64,000 nucleotides of DNA from Edaphobacter dinghuensis (GCF_014640335.1 NZ_BMGT01000002.1:744001-808000), one strand, 5' to 3'; shown: positions 54,602-63,742, numbered from the stretch's first letter. A program made the numbers and translations. The notes: generated from the letters alone by a model not told the origin.

Positions 54602-54653
54602 GTTTGTCATTCCCGAAGGAATCTGCGTTTGCCCGAATCGCCAAAACCACATC
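54602..54653 (+). repeat. Interspersed REP-like repeat, copy A
   Basis: A stretch of about 52 bases (TTTGTCATTCCCGAAGGAAT core, then CTGCGTTTGCCCGAATC and CCAAAACCACATC) that recurs with about six differences at 58954-59006. The core ATTCCCGA-AGGAAT is palindromic. It sits between the TonB-receptor gene and the ASPIC/UnbV gene. Confidence 0.75.
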
Positions 54654-54697
54654 CAAATAAAACCCGCCATCCAACAATCCCATGCTCAAACAAGTTA

Positions 54698-54726
54698 GCA
54701 GGCCAGATGAAATCCATCTGGCCTGC
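54698..54726. terminator. Terminator after the TonB-receptor gene
   Basis: GCAGGCCAGATG (54698-54709) and CATCTGGCCTGC (54715-54726) form a perfect 12-bp stem with a five-base loop. AAACAAG on one side and CTTGTTT on the other can extend it. It lies 26 bases past the stop of the minus-strand receptor gene. Confidence 0.85.
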
Positions 54727-54751
54727 TTGTTTGATTTCAGTGAATTGACGC

Positions 54752-57700
54752 TTAGAACTGGATTCTCGCGACCAACTCACCGCTCCTCGGAGCATAGTTT
54801 CCGCCCGCGCCGGAGATGCTGTTGCCAAGGTAACCGAAACCATTGGCGATGCTTCCATCCTTGTTATATTGAGGAGTCGCAAACGGACTTCCCACATTCA
54901 GGTTTGGATATGCCCAGCGGTTGAAGACGTTGAAGAAATCCGCGCGCAGCGAGAGGCGCAGCCCCTCCCTGATCGTAACGGCCTTGCCAAAGCCAAGCTG
55001 TTCGCTGGGATATCTCGGGCCGCGGAAATCGTTGTAGTACGGCTTCGAAGTGGCGTAGGTTCCAGGTGCAGGGTTGGCCCACGCAGCAGGGTTGAGGAAG
55101 AACGTCGTTCTTGGGTTGACGTTGTGGTTGTTGAGGCCATGCAGAAAGAGCGGTTGTCCCGGAACGCGATTTGCAAAAACCCCGTCGGCAAACGTCACTG
55201 AAGTCAGCGTGCTCGTCGATCCCGGTACTTGAATCGGAAAACCGCTCTGGTAGTGGAAGATGCCGTCGAACGTCCAGCCCGCAAACAGCGCAGCCTTCCA
55301 GCCGTTCTGTGCAAAGCTCGTTCTCGGCACTTCATAATTGAAGTAGAAGTTCAGCATCTGCGGCTCGTCGATCGCCAGAAAAGATTTCTGGCTCTTCGGC
55401 GACAGAGTCGGGTCCTGAATCACCGTCGCTGTAGTGTAGGTTCCGGTGCTCGACACCGTTCCCAGGTCCTTCGCCCATGTGTAACCGAGACCGCCCGACA
55501 AACCATAGCCGAGCCGTTTGGTGACCTTCACCTGAAGCGCGTCATACCAGGTATTGCCATCGTGCTCGTAGGCATCGGTCACGCTGCTGAACTGTGGGAA
55601 TGGCCGCAGCGACTGAGCCAGGCTGGCTCCGGACGGGAAGGTATCGTACGGCTTCGAGAAGCCCCTCGCCTTCACCGCTGCAGAGCTAATCGGCTGTGTC
55701 AACAAAGCAAAGTCAGCCGGATTGGTAACGTCCAAACCGTACTTGCTCTTTAGCACCGACGGAGGAAGCTGGTTGTATCCCCTCAACCCGTCCGATGACA
55801 GCCAAACACCGCGGTTGTCGATGAAAGATGCTTCGACCGACAGGTCCTTGGCGAGAGTACGCTCAACGCCAATCGTTGTTTGGAAAAAGCGCGGCGGGCG
55901 GCCATTGTTCGGAACAATAAATGCCGGAGGCGAGTTGAGCTGGCCCACATTCGGGTAGGCGCCAGGGTCGAAGTGAGTCGCCGTCAGGGCCGCCGGGTTG
56001 TACGGTATGCCGTTGGAGAACTGACCGGCGGCAATGCCATACGATGGGCTGTTCAGCGTCACCGTGTTGAAGCCGAATCCCTGATTGCTGTAGTTGATCT
56101 CATTCATGAAGAGCTGCTGGCCGCTGTAGAGTCCAGTCCCGACATGGATCACAGTCTTATCATTCAGCATGTAATTGACGCCAAGACGAGGCTGAATCAT
56201 CCAGGGATAGAACTTCTCGAAGATGCAGTTGCAGCGTCCTGCTCCATACCCTTCATATTCGGTTCCACCCAACAGGCCGCCCGCCGATGGATTCGCGACA
56301 GTCGGGCTGAATTGAGTGACCCGGTTGTGCTGCTCCTGCTGCATCTGTTCGAGGTCCCAACGCAGCCCATAATTCAGCGTAATTCGTTTCGTGGCCTTCC
56401 AGGTATCCGTGCCATAGAACCCGGACTCCTTGCGGTGGAACCACTGGATGTTGTCGTTCCCGATGCTGGCGCTGTTCAACTGCCCTAGAGCGAAGCTCGC
56501 AAAGGCATCTCCGATGCTGGCTCCATAAAGGTTCTGACCCTGTGCCGACGGCAGTGAAGTCTCGCTGGCATCAAAGCCGTACGTTCCCGCCGACAGATCG
56601 TTGTGCGTGCCAAACACCTGGTGACGGAGATCGCCGCCGAACTTGAACGTATGATTGCCATGCACCCAGGTCGCGGAAACCGTGGGATACCAGTTGTCGT
56701 CATAAAACGGAGCGTTGTTATTACCCAACTGCGGAACGCCCGAACGGTTAACGTTGAGTCCGTAAATAATCGGGAAGGTACGCGCAGCACCGCCAGGCAT
56801 ATTTGCCGCCGTATTCAACCCAAGAGTTGTCGAATCGAAGTTTTGTATCGCCGAATTCTGCAGGGCATCGTGCCGCGTAAAGTCGAAACCGGCATGAAAC
56901 ACCAGCCTCGGCGTCGCCGTAAAGTCCGCGTTCAGATACACCTGCGGCGCGGGGGTCGTGTTCCACCGTGTCTGGGTTGCCGTGCCGTTAATGCCGTTAG
57001 CCGCATTGTCTTTATTCGACTGTTCGTTGATGTAGTAACCCGAGAAGTGCCACCTCTCCCCGATCGAGTGGTCGATCTTGATGCTCGTCAGGTACTGGTA
57101 TTTATTGTTCGGCTGCAAATTCGGATAGTTGTTCGTCAGCGCGCTGGCAGTCGATCCCGAAGGTGTAGGAATGTAAGGAAGGACCTTCTGCGCCACCGGG
57201 TCCCATGTGCTGGGCGCGCCGATAAAGTTGTTCGGGAATGGATCGCGCACCACTGCGGTCGACCCATTGGTGCAGGTTGCCGTTCTGGTCGTCGCCGGGT
57301 TGTAAACTGCGCCGTTGATCATCTGTCGACCCAGGCAATCCAGCACCGGGTTTCCGCTGGAGTCCTTAATAGGACCGAGCAGAAGAGAGCTGAGATCGCC
57401 GTTGCGATACGCCAGCGTCGGAACGGTAATCGTTCCCTGATTAAGAGTCTGCTTGTTGTAGTACTCCTCATACGCGAAGAAGAAGAACGTCTTGTTATGG
57501 CCGTTGTAGAGGTGAGGAATCACCACCGGCCCACCGACAGAGCCGCCAAAATCAAGCTGCCGCTCCTGGGGATTATAGTTACGGCCGTCTGACGTGTAAT
57601 TGAATGGCTGTCCGGCGTCCAGGGCTTCATTCTCAAAGTAGGTGAAGAGCGTTCCGTGCAACTTATTGGTGCCGGACTTTGAAGTGTAGTTGAAGATTCC

Positions 57701-58423
57701 GCCAGCCGACTGGCCAAACTCCGCCGAGTAGTTGTTCACCAGAAGCTCTTGTGAGGCGAGCGATTCGACAGAGGGCTGATTTTCATCGGAGATGGCGCCC
57801 TTGACCGCCGAAGTATCGTCCAGGCCATCCATAAAAACACGGTACGTCGTAGCCGGTGAGCCGCTGATGTGAATATCGTTCCAACCTCCGGCAATGGTGC
57901 CGGGAGCAAGCGCCGCAAAACTCATCGGATCGCGCACAGCTCCGATGCCGGTAATATTGAGCGGCAACTCATTCATATCTTTCGTGGAGACTTGAATATT
58001 GTTCTGCGGAGTATCGAGTTTCAACAGTGGTGCGTCAGCCGTCACCTGAACCGTCGTCGTGCCCAGCCCGACCGTCAGTTGCAGGTCGACACGCGCCGTC
58101 TGCCCAACCAGAACCGTGATTCCGCTATGGACCCCGGTGCTAAAGCCCGGCGCAACCACCGTAACCGAATAGACGCCCGCAGGCAGCTGCGGCACGGTAT
58201 AGTTTCCAGCTCCAGTGGTAACAGTAGACCGCTGTGTACCCATTGCGGAATTGGTGGCAGTGACCTTGGCTCCCGAGATTACCGCGCCCGACGGATCGGT
58301 CACAACTCCTGATACGCTGCCGCGATCGGTCTGAGCAAAGCACAACATACTTGTACAGAACATCGCGATCAACACCAGACTCAAATTCAAATACTTAAGC
58401 CAACCTCTTTTTCGTTGCGTCAT
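54752..58423 (-). CDS. TonB-dependent receptor, carboxypeptidase-regulatory-like (Oar-like)
   Basis: A 1,223-residue outer-membrane receptor of the type expanded in Acidobacteria for polymer or oligosaccharide uptake. A signal peptide (ending MLCFAQ, about residue 31) precedes a carboxypeptidase-regulatory-like beta-sandwich (RGSVSGVVTDPSGAVISGAK to about 117). A plug region follows (VESLASQELLVNNYSAEFGQ, SAGGIFNYTSKSGTNKLHGT). The long beta-barrel ends in the C-terminal ELVARIQF with a terminal Phe, as outer-membrane barrels need. AAGGAGG lies five bases before the ATG. Downstream ASPIC/UnbV and TPR genes probably serve the same process. The substrate is not readable from sequence. Confidence 0.93.
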   Translation of the reverse strand: MTQRKRGWLKYLNLSLVLIAMFCTSMLCFAQTDRGSVSGVVTDPSGAVISGAKVTATNSAMGTQRSTVTTGAGNYTVPQLPAGVYSVTVVAPGFSTGVHSGITVLVGQTARVDLQLTVGLGTTTVQVTADAPLLKLDTPQNNIQVSTKDMNELPLNITGIGAVRDPMSFAALAPGTIAGGWNDIHISGSPATTYRVFMDGLDDTSAVKGAISDENQPSVESLASQELLVNNYSAEFGQSAGGIFNYTSKSGTNKLHGTLFTYFENEALDAGQPFNYTSDGRNYNPQERQLDFGGSVGGPVVIPHLYNGHNKTFFFFAYEEYYNKQTLNQGTITVPTLAYRNGDLSSLLLGPIKDSSGNPVLDCLGRQMINGAVYNPATTRTATCTNGSTAVVRDPFPNNFIGAPSTWDPVAQKVLPYIPTPSGSTASALTNNYPNLQPNNKYQYLTSIKIDHSIGERWHFSGYYINEQSNKDNAANGINGTATQTRWNTTPAPQVYLNADFTATPRLVFHAGFDFTRHDALQNSAIQNFDSTTLGLNTAANMPGGAARTFPIIYGLNVNRSGVPQLGNNNAPFYDDNWYPTVSATWVHGNHTFKFGGDLRHQVFGTHNDLSAGTYGFDASETSLPSAQGQNLYGASIGDAFASFALGQLNSASIGNDNIQWFHRKESGFYGTDTWKATKRITLNYGLRWDLEQMQQEQHNRVTQFSPTVANPSAGGLLGGTEYEGYGAGRCNCIFEKFYPWMIQPRLGVNYMLNDKTVIHVGTGLYSGQQLFMNEINYSNQGFGFNTVTLNSPSYGIAAGQFSNGIPYNPAALTATHFDPGAYPNVGQLNSPPAFIVPNNGRPPRFFQTTIGVERTLAKDLSVEASFIDNRGVWLSSDGLRGYNQLPPSVLKSKYGLDVTNPADFALLTQPISSAAVKARGFSKPYDTFPSGASLAQSLRPFPQFSSVTDAYEHDGNTWYDALQVKVTKRLGYGLSGGLGYTWAKDLGTVSSTGTYTTATVIQDPTLSPKSQKSFLAIDEPQMLNFYFNYEVPRTSFAQNGWKAALFAGWTFDGIFHYQSGFPIQVPGSTSTLTSVTFADGVFANRVPGQPLFLHGLNNHNVNPRTTFFLNPAAWANPAPGTYATSKPYYNDFRGPRYPSEQLGFGKAVTIREGLRLSLRADFFNVFNRWAYPNLNVGSPFATPQYNKDGSIANGFGYLGNSISGAGGNYAPRSGELVARIQF

Positions 58424-58507
58424 TCGGTCCTCCTTGGCCTCTTATGAAGTGCCTTAATAGTTGGTGGGATCGAATCTCTGGTCAGAGATGAGTACCTGCT
58501 CTGGCGT

Positions 58508-58539
58508 CGAAACCGTATCAAAGCGTCGATTCGGTTTCG
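58508..58539. promoter_or_regulatory. Inverted repeat upstream of the TonB receptor
   Basis: CGAAACCG (58508-58515) and CGGTTTCG (58532-58539) are a perfect 8-bp inverted repeat with a 16-base spacer, 85-116 bases before the receptor ATG. The half-sites resemble those of LacI-family operators but are far apart, so it is either a split operator or a leader hairpin. Confidence 0.35.
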
Positions 58540-58893
58540 TCGAGCAGATTCGCACCTTTGCTCACACCTTCTGATCCAATTCGGCCTCACACTGTCTTTG
58601 TCAGAATGGAACGATCAGATTTGTCTTCTGTCGTTCAGGGACTCTCCAAAATACCGCTTCATTTCTTACGGGGATCTTCAACTGGTAGACCAACCCTTTC
58701 AGTTGACTTCCAATTGCAGTTGCCACTCTAGGCGAGCTCCATTTGTTCCGACAACGTTAGAATGTGCGGCTAACTGGTTTCGTTCGCGCTGAAAATAAAC
58801 AACTTACACGGACTGTGCAGAGTTAACAGTGGATACATAAAACCATTTGACCCAACTAGCCCTTCTACGTGCGCGAAGCATGAAGCAGACAAA

Positions 58894-58943
58894 GCCACAG
58901 CGATGCTTCGATCACGACTGAGATCGTCAGACATCGCTGTGGC
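58894..58943. terminator. Hairpin downstream of the beta-helix gene
   Basis: GCCACAGCGATG (58894-58905) and CATCGCTGTGGC (58932-58943) form a perfect 12-bp stem. CGATC/GATCG can pair inside the 26-base loop. It lies about 110 bases beyond the stop of the minus-strand beta-helix gene. Confidence 0.65.
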
Positions 58944-58953
58944 AGAGAAACTC

Positions 58954-59006
58954 TGTTTGTCATTCCCGAGGGAATCTGCGTTTTGCTCGAATCACCAAAA
59001 CTACAT
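58954..59006 (+). repeat. Interspersed REP-like repeat, copy B
   Basis: The same element as at 54602-54653 in the same orientation, with core ATTCCCGAGGGAAT (a perfect palindrome here) followed by CTGCGTTTTGCTCGAATC and CCAAAACTACATC. It is in noncoding DNA between two genes. Confidence 0.75.
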
Positions 59007-59054
59007 CTGGAGGAGAACCGCTCTAGAGAGTGCTACGAAGCATCTCCATCCGCT

Positions 59055-60401
59055 TCACGACGAAGCCGCATTCAACCCAATCTGAACATCATGCTTCGAT
59101 GCATTTTGAATCTGCGCAGGCCCGGCAAAGAGATTGCCGGAGATCACAGCGCGGTCCACGTCCTCACCCAGCGCAATGTGCTGCTTCCTCTCAAGAAACT
59201 CGCACCCTTGCACCAGCAGGCTGCCGGAGGACGCCTGGATCGCGGCATGTTCTCCCTCCTTGCTCCACTGCACAAACGTGCAATCACTGAATCCTACCGT
59301 GCCGCTTCCTCCCACCTTCGCGATCTGCTGGCATGGTCCCCAGAACGCACTGTTGCTGATGCGAAGCACACCGCGATTGCTCGCAAGCACCTCGACCATC
59401 GTAGGGTCTTCCCCGTGGAATGAGGTGAACTCGCCGTTCACAATCAGAAGACCATATGGCGCACACTGCTCGACGAGGATGGCACGATTGCAATCATCCG
59501 CACCAATGCCGACATAGTTGCCATTGCATCCGCCCGTCGAGGTCTCCACAAACTTATACCCAACGTGATAGCCAAAGCAGAAGGTATTGAACACATACTC
59601 CCAATCCGACCGGCCAAAGACAAACGCCTCTCCGTTCTCCGTCTGCCAGCGATAGGCCTTGCTGTGTGAGTTCCACCATGGATTGAAGTGAACATTCTCA
59701 ATCCGGCCAATGTCATAGATCGCATCCACCCAGATGCCGCGCCGCAGCGGCTGTCCCGTTACGTTACGAATATTGTGGCGCTCGTTCTGGCTCGCATCGA
59801 TCCCCAGATAAGGATTCAGCAGCTCAACATCCTGTACCGCAGGGTTCTTTCCGCGCATCGCAATCGTCCACGGATACGCCACCGGCACACTCTCTGCATC
59901 TTGCTCCGGATAAAAGATCGTCAGCCCATTCACCGAGCTGTTGCTGTTCAGCGTAAGAAAGGATTTCCCATCCTCTTGCCCTCGCCCGTTCGTCACAAAA
60001 AGTGCGGTGCCATCATCACCCGGTTTCGCCTGCCCCTTGTCCCGTAATCCTGCATGCGATGGCACGCACAGATAAGAGCCTCGAAGCGCAACGCCCTCCG
60101 GCACATCGAGCGTGCCGCGAAACAGATACTTCCCCGGAGGTGCATACACCGTGCCGCCGCCCGCCGCATGCGTCGCATCGAGCGCCCGCTGAAACGCCGC
60201 CGTATCGTCCGTGCTCCCCTCACCCCGCGCACCGAAGTCCATCACATTCTTCATCCCCGGAACCGGACCGCCTTTACTCTCGGCTGCCTGCGCCACACCC
60301 GGCATCCCCATCAACCCCATCATCCCTCCGGCGCACCCCAGCGAAAGCAGTCTGCGCCGCGATGTTGCTTGCATCCCTCTAACCGTCATCGGATCAGTCA
60401 T
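59055..60401 (-). CDS. Tat-exported right-handed beta-helix (pectate-lyase-3-like) protein
   Basis: A 448-residue secreted protein. ATG 60401 is preferred as AAGGAG lies seven bases upstream. A twin-arginine signal (SRRRLLSLGCAGGMMGLMGM) is cut near VAQAAE. The Pectate_lyase_3 opening follows (MKNVMDFGARGEGSTDDTAA, then GGGTVYAPPGKYLFRGTL), then many parallel beta-helix turns. The family includes rhamnogalacturonases, pectinases and phage-tail-like hydrolases; I cannot place the catalytic residues. Given the rhamnose pathway in this window a pectin-type substrate is attractive but unproven. Confidence 0.82.
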   Translation of the reverse strand: MTDPMTVRGMQATSRRRLLSLGCAGGMMGLMGMPGVAQAAESKGGPVPGMKNVMDFGARGEGSTDDTAAFQRALDATHAAGGGTVYAPPGKYLFRGTLDVPEGVALRGSYLCVPSHAGLRDKGQAKPGDDGTALFVTNGRGQEDGKSFLTLNSNSSVNGLTIFYPEQDAESVPVAYPWTIAMRGKNPAVQDVELLNPYLGIDASQNERHNIRNVTGQPLRRGIWVDAIYDIGRIENVHFNPWWNSHSKAYRWQTENGEAFVFGRSDWEYVFNTFCFGYHVGYKFVETSTGGCNGNYVGIGADDCNRAILVEQCAPYGLLIVNGEFTSFHGEDPTMVEVLASNRGVLRISNSAFWGPCQQIAKVGGSGTVGFSDCTFVQWSKEGEHAAIQASSGSLLVQGCEFLERKQHIALGEDVDRAVISGNLFAGPAQIQNASKHDVQIGLNAASS

Positions 60402-60845
60402 CGTTAGCTCCTTCCCCATACCAAAGCATCAATCGCTACACGACAACGACAACAGCAATCAGCGATAAAGTTCAGCGGGCATTTGGATTGTTCAACCATT
60501 TGCAACCAATCTACAGACAGCGATCCGGGGTGCCGCAACGTTAGCGCGGTTGCCTAACCCCTCATAATTCTTTGAAAATCGACACCTTTATGCCCTAACG
60601 GAACGCTTACGGTAAAGCCCGCCTCACACCTTTGCCTTTCCATATCTCTATCTCTTTTGTATTTCCATTCCGTAGCGCAGCGAAGGAATCCGCTGTTCCT
60701 CCCCACAAGCAAAATCTCAAGCGCGCCAAGAATCGTTCAGACCGACCTTCCCTTTTACAAGGGATCATTCCCGAGAGCCCCTCTCAGCGGTCGTATCTTT
60801 AATTAAAGGATGGAGAGAAATAATGAATTAGAGACACCGATAAGC
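60402..60845. other. Intergenic region upstream of the beta-helix gene
   Basis: About 440 bases with no supported gene. It contains a shortened REP-like element near 60666-60697 and presumably the beta-helix gene's promoter, which I could not fix. The rest shows nothing definite. Confidence 0.55.
60666..60697 (+). repeat. REP-like element, variant copy C
   Basis: CATTCCGTAGCGCAGCGAAGGAATCCGCTGTT shares the CATTCC...GGAATC-GC layout with copies A and B but has a longer centre (given here as CATTCCGTAGCGCAG and CGAAGGAATCCGCTGTT). It may be a different member of the same class of small interspersed palindromes. Confidence 0.5.
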
Positions 60846-62261
60846 TTATGGAAGCTGATGACACGCGATCACATCGGTGTGCGCAGGCGACCCAGCCATC
60901 GTGCTCAACCGCAATAGCAGTTGGAAGCTCGGCACAGGTGACCTGTGGAGCAAACCGCATCCGTTCATCACCGCCATCAAGCCAGCCGAGTCCGTCACCA
61001 GGTCAGCCACCGCTTCAGTTCCTTCAGCATCAGCCCCGGCGATCAGCAGCACATGCCCAAGGTGGTCGGGATTACGCAGATAGCTTGCGACGGCGAACGA
61101 TTGCCCGGTGGCAAAACCCAGCGCCGTAGGCACATACTTCGCGGACTCACCGCTGCGAGGATGTCGATTCTCAACAATCTCCTGCCCTGTACTCTGGTCG
61201 AAGACAAAGCGGAAGTCCACATGATCGTTATAGAAGAGGGCCCACGGATTCGAGAGCGGGCTGCCCAGCAGAATAAAGTTCCCGTCCCTCAGCAGGTCCG
61301 GAAAGCGCAGGTCACGCGCCGACTGGATCGTCAGATGTCCAGCCTTCGCCTGGTCCATCCACTGCGCGATATTCACCGCAATCCCCGGATCGACCGAGGC
61401 AGCCTGGTCCCTCTGCAAGATCGCCGTGAAGAGTGTCATCTGCTGCGGCGACACCTTCTCCTTGTCTGGGATGTATCGCTGGTTCGCGTAGTCGGACAAA
61501 GTGATTGTCCGCCCGGTCATGGTCTGAACCTCCGCTATATTCGGGTCGCTCGTAATTAATTTCGTGCTCAAGCGGTAACCAAAGAGCGCGCCCCACACCG
61601 ATCCCGAATTGACGCGAACCTCCCGCGACATCTGCCAGAAGGTAAACATGCATACGACGGCGATCATCCCCGCGCCGCACAGCAACAACCTCCTCCAAGT
61701 CCAAAAACTCCGTATCGTGGAAGGTGAGGAAGGCTTCGACAAAGAAGCATCCTCCTCCACCGAGGCAGCCGCTTCTTCCTGCGGCAGAGTCGAAGCAGCA
61801 ACCGGAGCGTCGGGTTGTCCCTCCGTCGCCTGCTCTATCTCCTTCTCATCCGCTGCATCGGCTTTAATAGAAACATCTCGTGCAATCTCCGGCACGTAGG
61901 ACCCCAGCGGCAAACCGATCCGAAACTCAGACCTTGTGCCGCAGGCTCCATAGTGCTGTAGCAGGCGCCGGCGAACATCGCTCGCCGTCACGCGCACAAT
62001 CGCGTCCTCGCCCGTGTCGTAGTTAGGCGATCGATCAAACAGCTCAATCCCGATCAGACGCTCCTTCAGCTCCTCACCGTGACCACCGACCGCCTGATCG
62101 ACCACAAAGCGCAGAAACTGCGCACTGCGATGGCTGCCTCGAAAAGCCTCTCCGCGAAGCACCTCCTCCATATGCTGCTGGAAGGCCTTCAGGTCATTCT
62201 CCGTCGCAAGAATCCTTGCGATCTCCGCGGTACGTTCAGCGATTTGATTGGTTGAAGACAT
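60846..62261 (-). CDS. Single-pass membrane protein with cytoplasmic regulator-like N-domain
   Basis: A 471-residue protein of unknown function from ATG 62261 (a TTG at 62306 would add 15). The N-terminal 120 residues (RSAQFLRFVVDQAVGGHGEE, LIGIELFDRSPNYDTGEDAI, VRVTASDVRRRLLQHYG) form a compact alpha-helical domain seen in many acidobacterial proteins and resembling a regulatory DNA-binding or signalling module. An acidic Ala/Glu/Pro linker leads to one membrane helix (LLLCGAGMIAVVCMFTFW, about 200-217). The extracytoplasmic C-domain (about 220-471) ends with GHVLLIAGADAEGTEAVADL. It may pass an outside signal to the inside. No catalytic motif is seen. Confidence 0.75.
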   Translation of the reverse strand: MSSTNQIAERTAEIARILATENDLKAFQQHMEEVLRGEAFRGSHRSAQFLRFVVDQAVGGHGEELKERLIGIELFDRSPNYDTGEDAIVRVTASDVRRRLLQHYGACGTRSEFRIGLPLGSYVPEIARDVSIKADAADEKEIEQATEGQPDAPVAASTLPQEEAAASVEEDASLSKPSSPSTIRSFWTWRRLLLCGAGMIAVVCMFTFWQMSREVRVNSGSVWGALFGYRLSTKLITSDPNIAEVQTMTGRTITLSDYANQRYIPDKEKVSPQQMTLFTAILQRDQAASVDPGIAVNIAQWMDQAKAGHLTIQSARDLRFPDLLRDGNFILLGSPLSNPWALFYNDHVDFRFVFDQSTGQEIVENRHPRSGESAKYVPTALGFATGQSFAVASYLRNPDHLGHVLLIAGADAEGTEAVADLVTDSAGLMAVMNGCGLLHRSPVPSFQLLLRLSTMAGSPAHTDVIACHQLP

Positions 62262-62427
62262 GGGGAAGGAAACCCCAATGCTATCAGGAGGATCACAAGC
62301 GGGCAATGAACCCTGATCAGTGTTGAATATCTCAAGTTTTGCTATTTATGGAAAGGACCTTGGCACTTTGCATCGATCCGCCGTTTGCCAATTGATTCGG
62401 TATAGCCGGTTTGCTAAAGTCGTCGTC

Positions 62428-63681
62428 ATGTCCGAGCGTTCCACGGAGCAGATACGCGAATTGCTCGACTCCCTGTATCGCGTGGATTCGGGACGGATCC
62501 TTGCAACGCTGATCCGCTTGCTCGGTGATTTCGATCTTGCCGAGGAGGCGATGCACGAAGCCTTTGCGGCTGCGCTGGGCCTGTGGCCGAGCAGCGGTGT
62601 ACCCGATAGTCCGCGGCCATGGTTGATCTCGACAGCCCGCTTCAAAGCCATTGATACGCTGCGTAGGCGCGCACGATTGGATGCCTCTCAAGACGAGCTT
62701 GCGCGATATCTCGAAGCACAAGCGAGCATGGCACAAAGCTCCAACGAAGAGGACAGCGTTGAGGATGACCGGCTGCGCCTGATCTTTACCTGCTGTCATC
62801 CCTCTCTACCGCCGGAAGCGCACGTTGCGCTCACCTTGCGCGAGGTGTGCGGGCTGACTACCGAGGAGATTGCGAAGGCCTTCCTCATCACTCCGCGTAC
62901 CTTGGCGCAGCGCATTGTGCGCGCAAAGGCAAAGATTCGAGACGCACGCATTCCGTACCAGGTGCCGTCGTCGCAGGAACTACCGGAGCGACTGGACGCT
63001 GTGCTTCAGGTCATCTATCTCGTCTTTAACGAGGGCTATTCGGCTGCGGCAGGAGCAGAGGTAACGCGGGCCGAGCTGACCGCCGAGGCGATTCGACTGG
63101 GCCGCTTGCTAAGCGAACTCCTGCCGGAGCCCGAAGTCATGGGACTGCTCTCCCTGATGTTGCTCCAGGAATCCCGTCACGCCGCGAGAACATCGCCGAC
63201 CGGAGAGCTGGTCTTGCTGGAAAATCAAAACCGCTCACTCTGGAACCGGGAGCAGATCGCGGAGGGTCTGGCTTTGGTGGAGAGAGCGCTGAGGTCCCAC
63301 CGCTTCGGCTCTTACACCCTACAGGCTGCAATTGCCGCCGTTCACGCAGAGGCGGAATCAGCCGCTGAGACTGACTGGCGGCAGATCGTCGCGCTCTACA
63401 ACCGGCTGGTACGAATTCAACCTTCGCCGGTCGTTGAACTAAATCGTGCCGTAGCCATTGCCATGCGCGATGGCCCAGAGGTCGGTCTGGCGCATATCGA
63501 CGCGGTGTTGGAACATGGCGAACTGGCAAATTATTACCTGGCGCACTCAGCCCGAGCGGACATGTGCCGCAGGCTCGGCAGGACAACGGAAGCCCGGTCC
63601 TCGTATGAGAAAGCTCTGGCGCTGACCCAACAGGAACCGGAACGGAGGTTCCTCGAAGAGCGACTTCGGCAGTTGAAATAA
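62428..63681 (+). CDS. ECF42-type RNA polymerase sigma factor with C-terminal TPR-like extension
   Basis: A 417-residue sigma factor of the large ECF (SigJ-like/DUF6596) type. Region 2 is near residues 10-75 (LGDFDLAEEAMHEAFAAALG, RPWLISTARFKAIDTLRRRA). Region 4 is near 115-185 (LRLIFTCCHPSLPPEAHVAL, EVCGLTTEEIAKAFLITPRT). A C-terminal domain of about 200 residues with helical repeats follows (QIVALYNRLVRIQPSPVVEL, HSARADMCRRLGRTTEARSS). This is the ECF42 layout, and the next gene encodes the family's usual partner, a YCII/DGPF protein. There is no anti-sigma factor gene, also typical. Confidence 0.9.
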   Translation: MSERSTEQIRELLDSLYRVDSGRILATLIRLLGDFDLAEEAMHEAFAAALGLWPSSGVPDSPRPWLISTARFKAIDTLRRRARLDASQDELARYLEAQASMAQSSNEEDSVEDDRLRLIFTCCHPSLPPEAHVALTLREVCGLTTEEIAKAFLITPRTLAQRIVRAKAKIRDARIPYQVPSSQELPERLDAVLQVIYLVFNEGYSAAAGAEVTRAELTAEAIRLGRLLSELLPEPEVMGLLSLMLLQESRHAARTSPTGELVLLENQNRSLWNREQIAEGLALVERALRSHRFGSYTLQAAIAAVHAEAESAAETDWRQIVALYNRLVRIQPSPVVELNRAVAIAMRDGPEVGLAHIDAVLEHGELANYYLAHSARADMCRRLGRTTEARSSYEKALALTQQEPERRFLEERLRQLK

Positions 63682-63716
63682 AAAAACAGGCAATTGAACT
63701 TTAAAAATTGAGCGGC

Positions 63717-63742
63717 TGTCGATTTTCTGTCTCTCAAACGAC
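63717..63742 (+). promoter_or_regulatory. Candidate ECF42 promoter of the YCII/DGPF gene
   Basis: TGTCGA (63717-63722) and CGAC (63739-63742) are separated by 16 bases and lie 61 bases before the YCII gene's ATG. From memory, the published ECF42 target promoter has TGTCGA at -35 and CG(A/T)C at -10, so both elements match. Confidence 0.6.

Larger units (their letters stand above)
58424..59054. other. Intergenic region between TonB receptor and beta-helix protein
   Basis: About 630 bases with no supported gene. It holds the upstream region of the TonB-receptor gene (including the inverted repeat at 58508-58539), the terminator of the beta-helix gene (58894-58943) and REP-like copy B (58954-59006). 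The middle part, 58560-58890, shows nothing I can name. Confidence 0.6.

Noticed and set aside
54537..54689. N-terminal extension of the ASPIC/UnbV protein
   Set aside because: It runs through an interspersed noncoding repeat and would bury the Tat signal 50 residues inside the protein.
56603..57592. 329-residue plus-strand frame opposite the TonB receptor
   Set aside because: Arg-rich shadow of a clear receptor gene.
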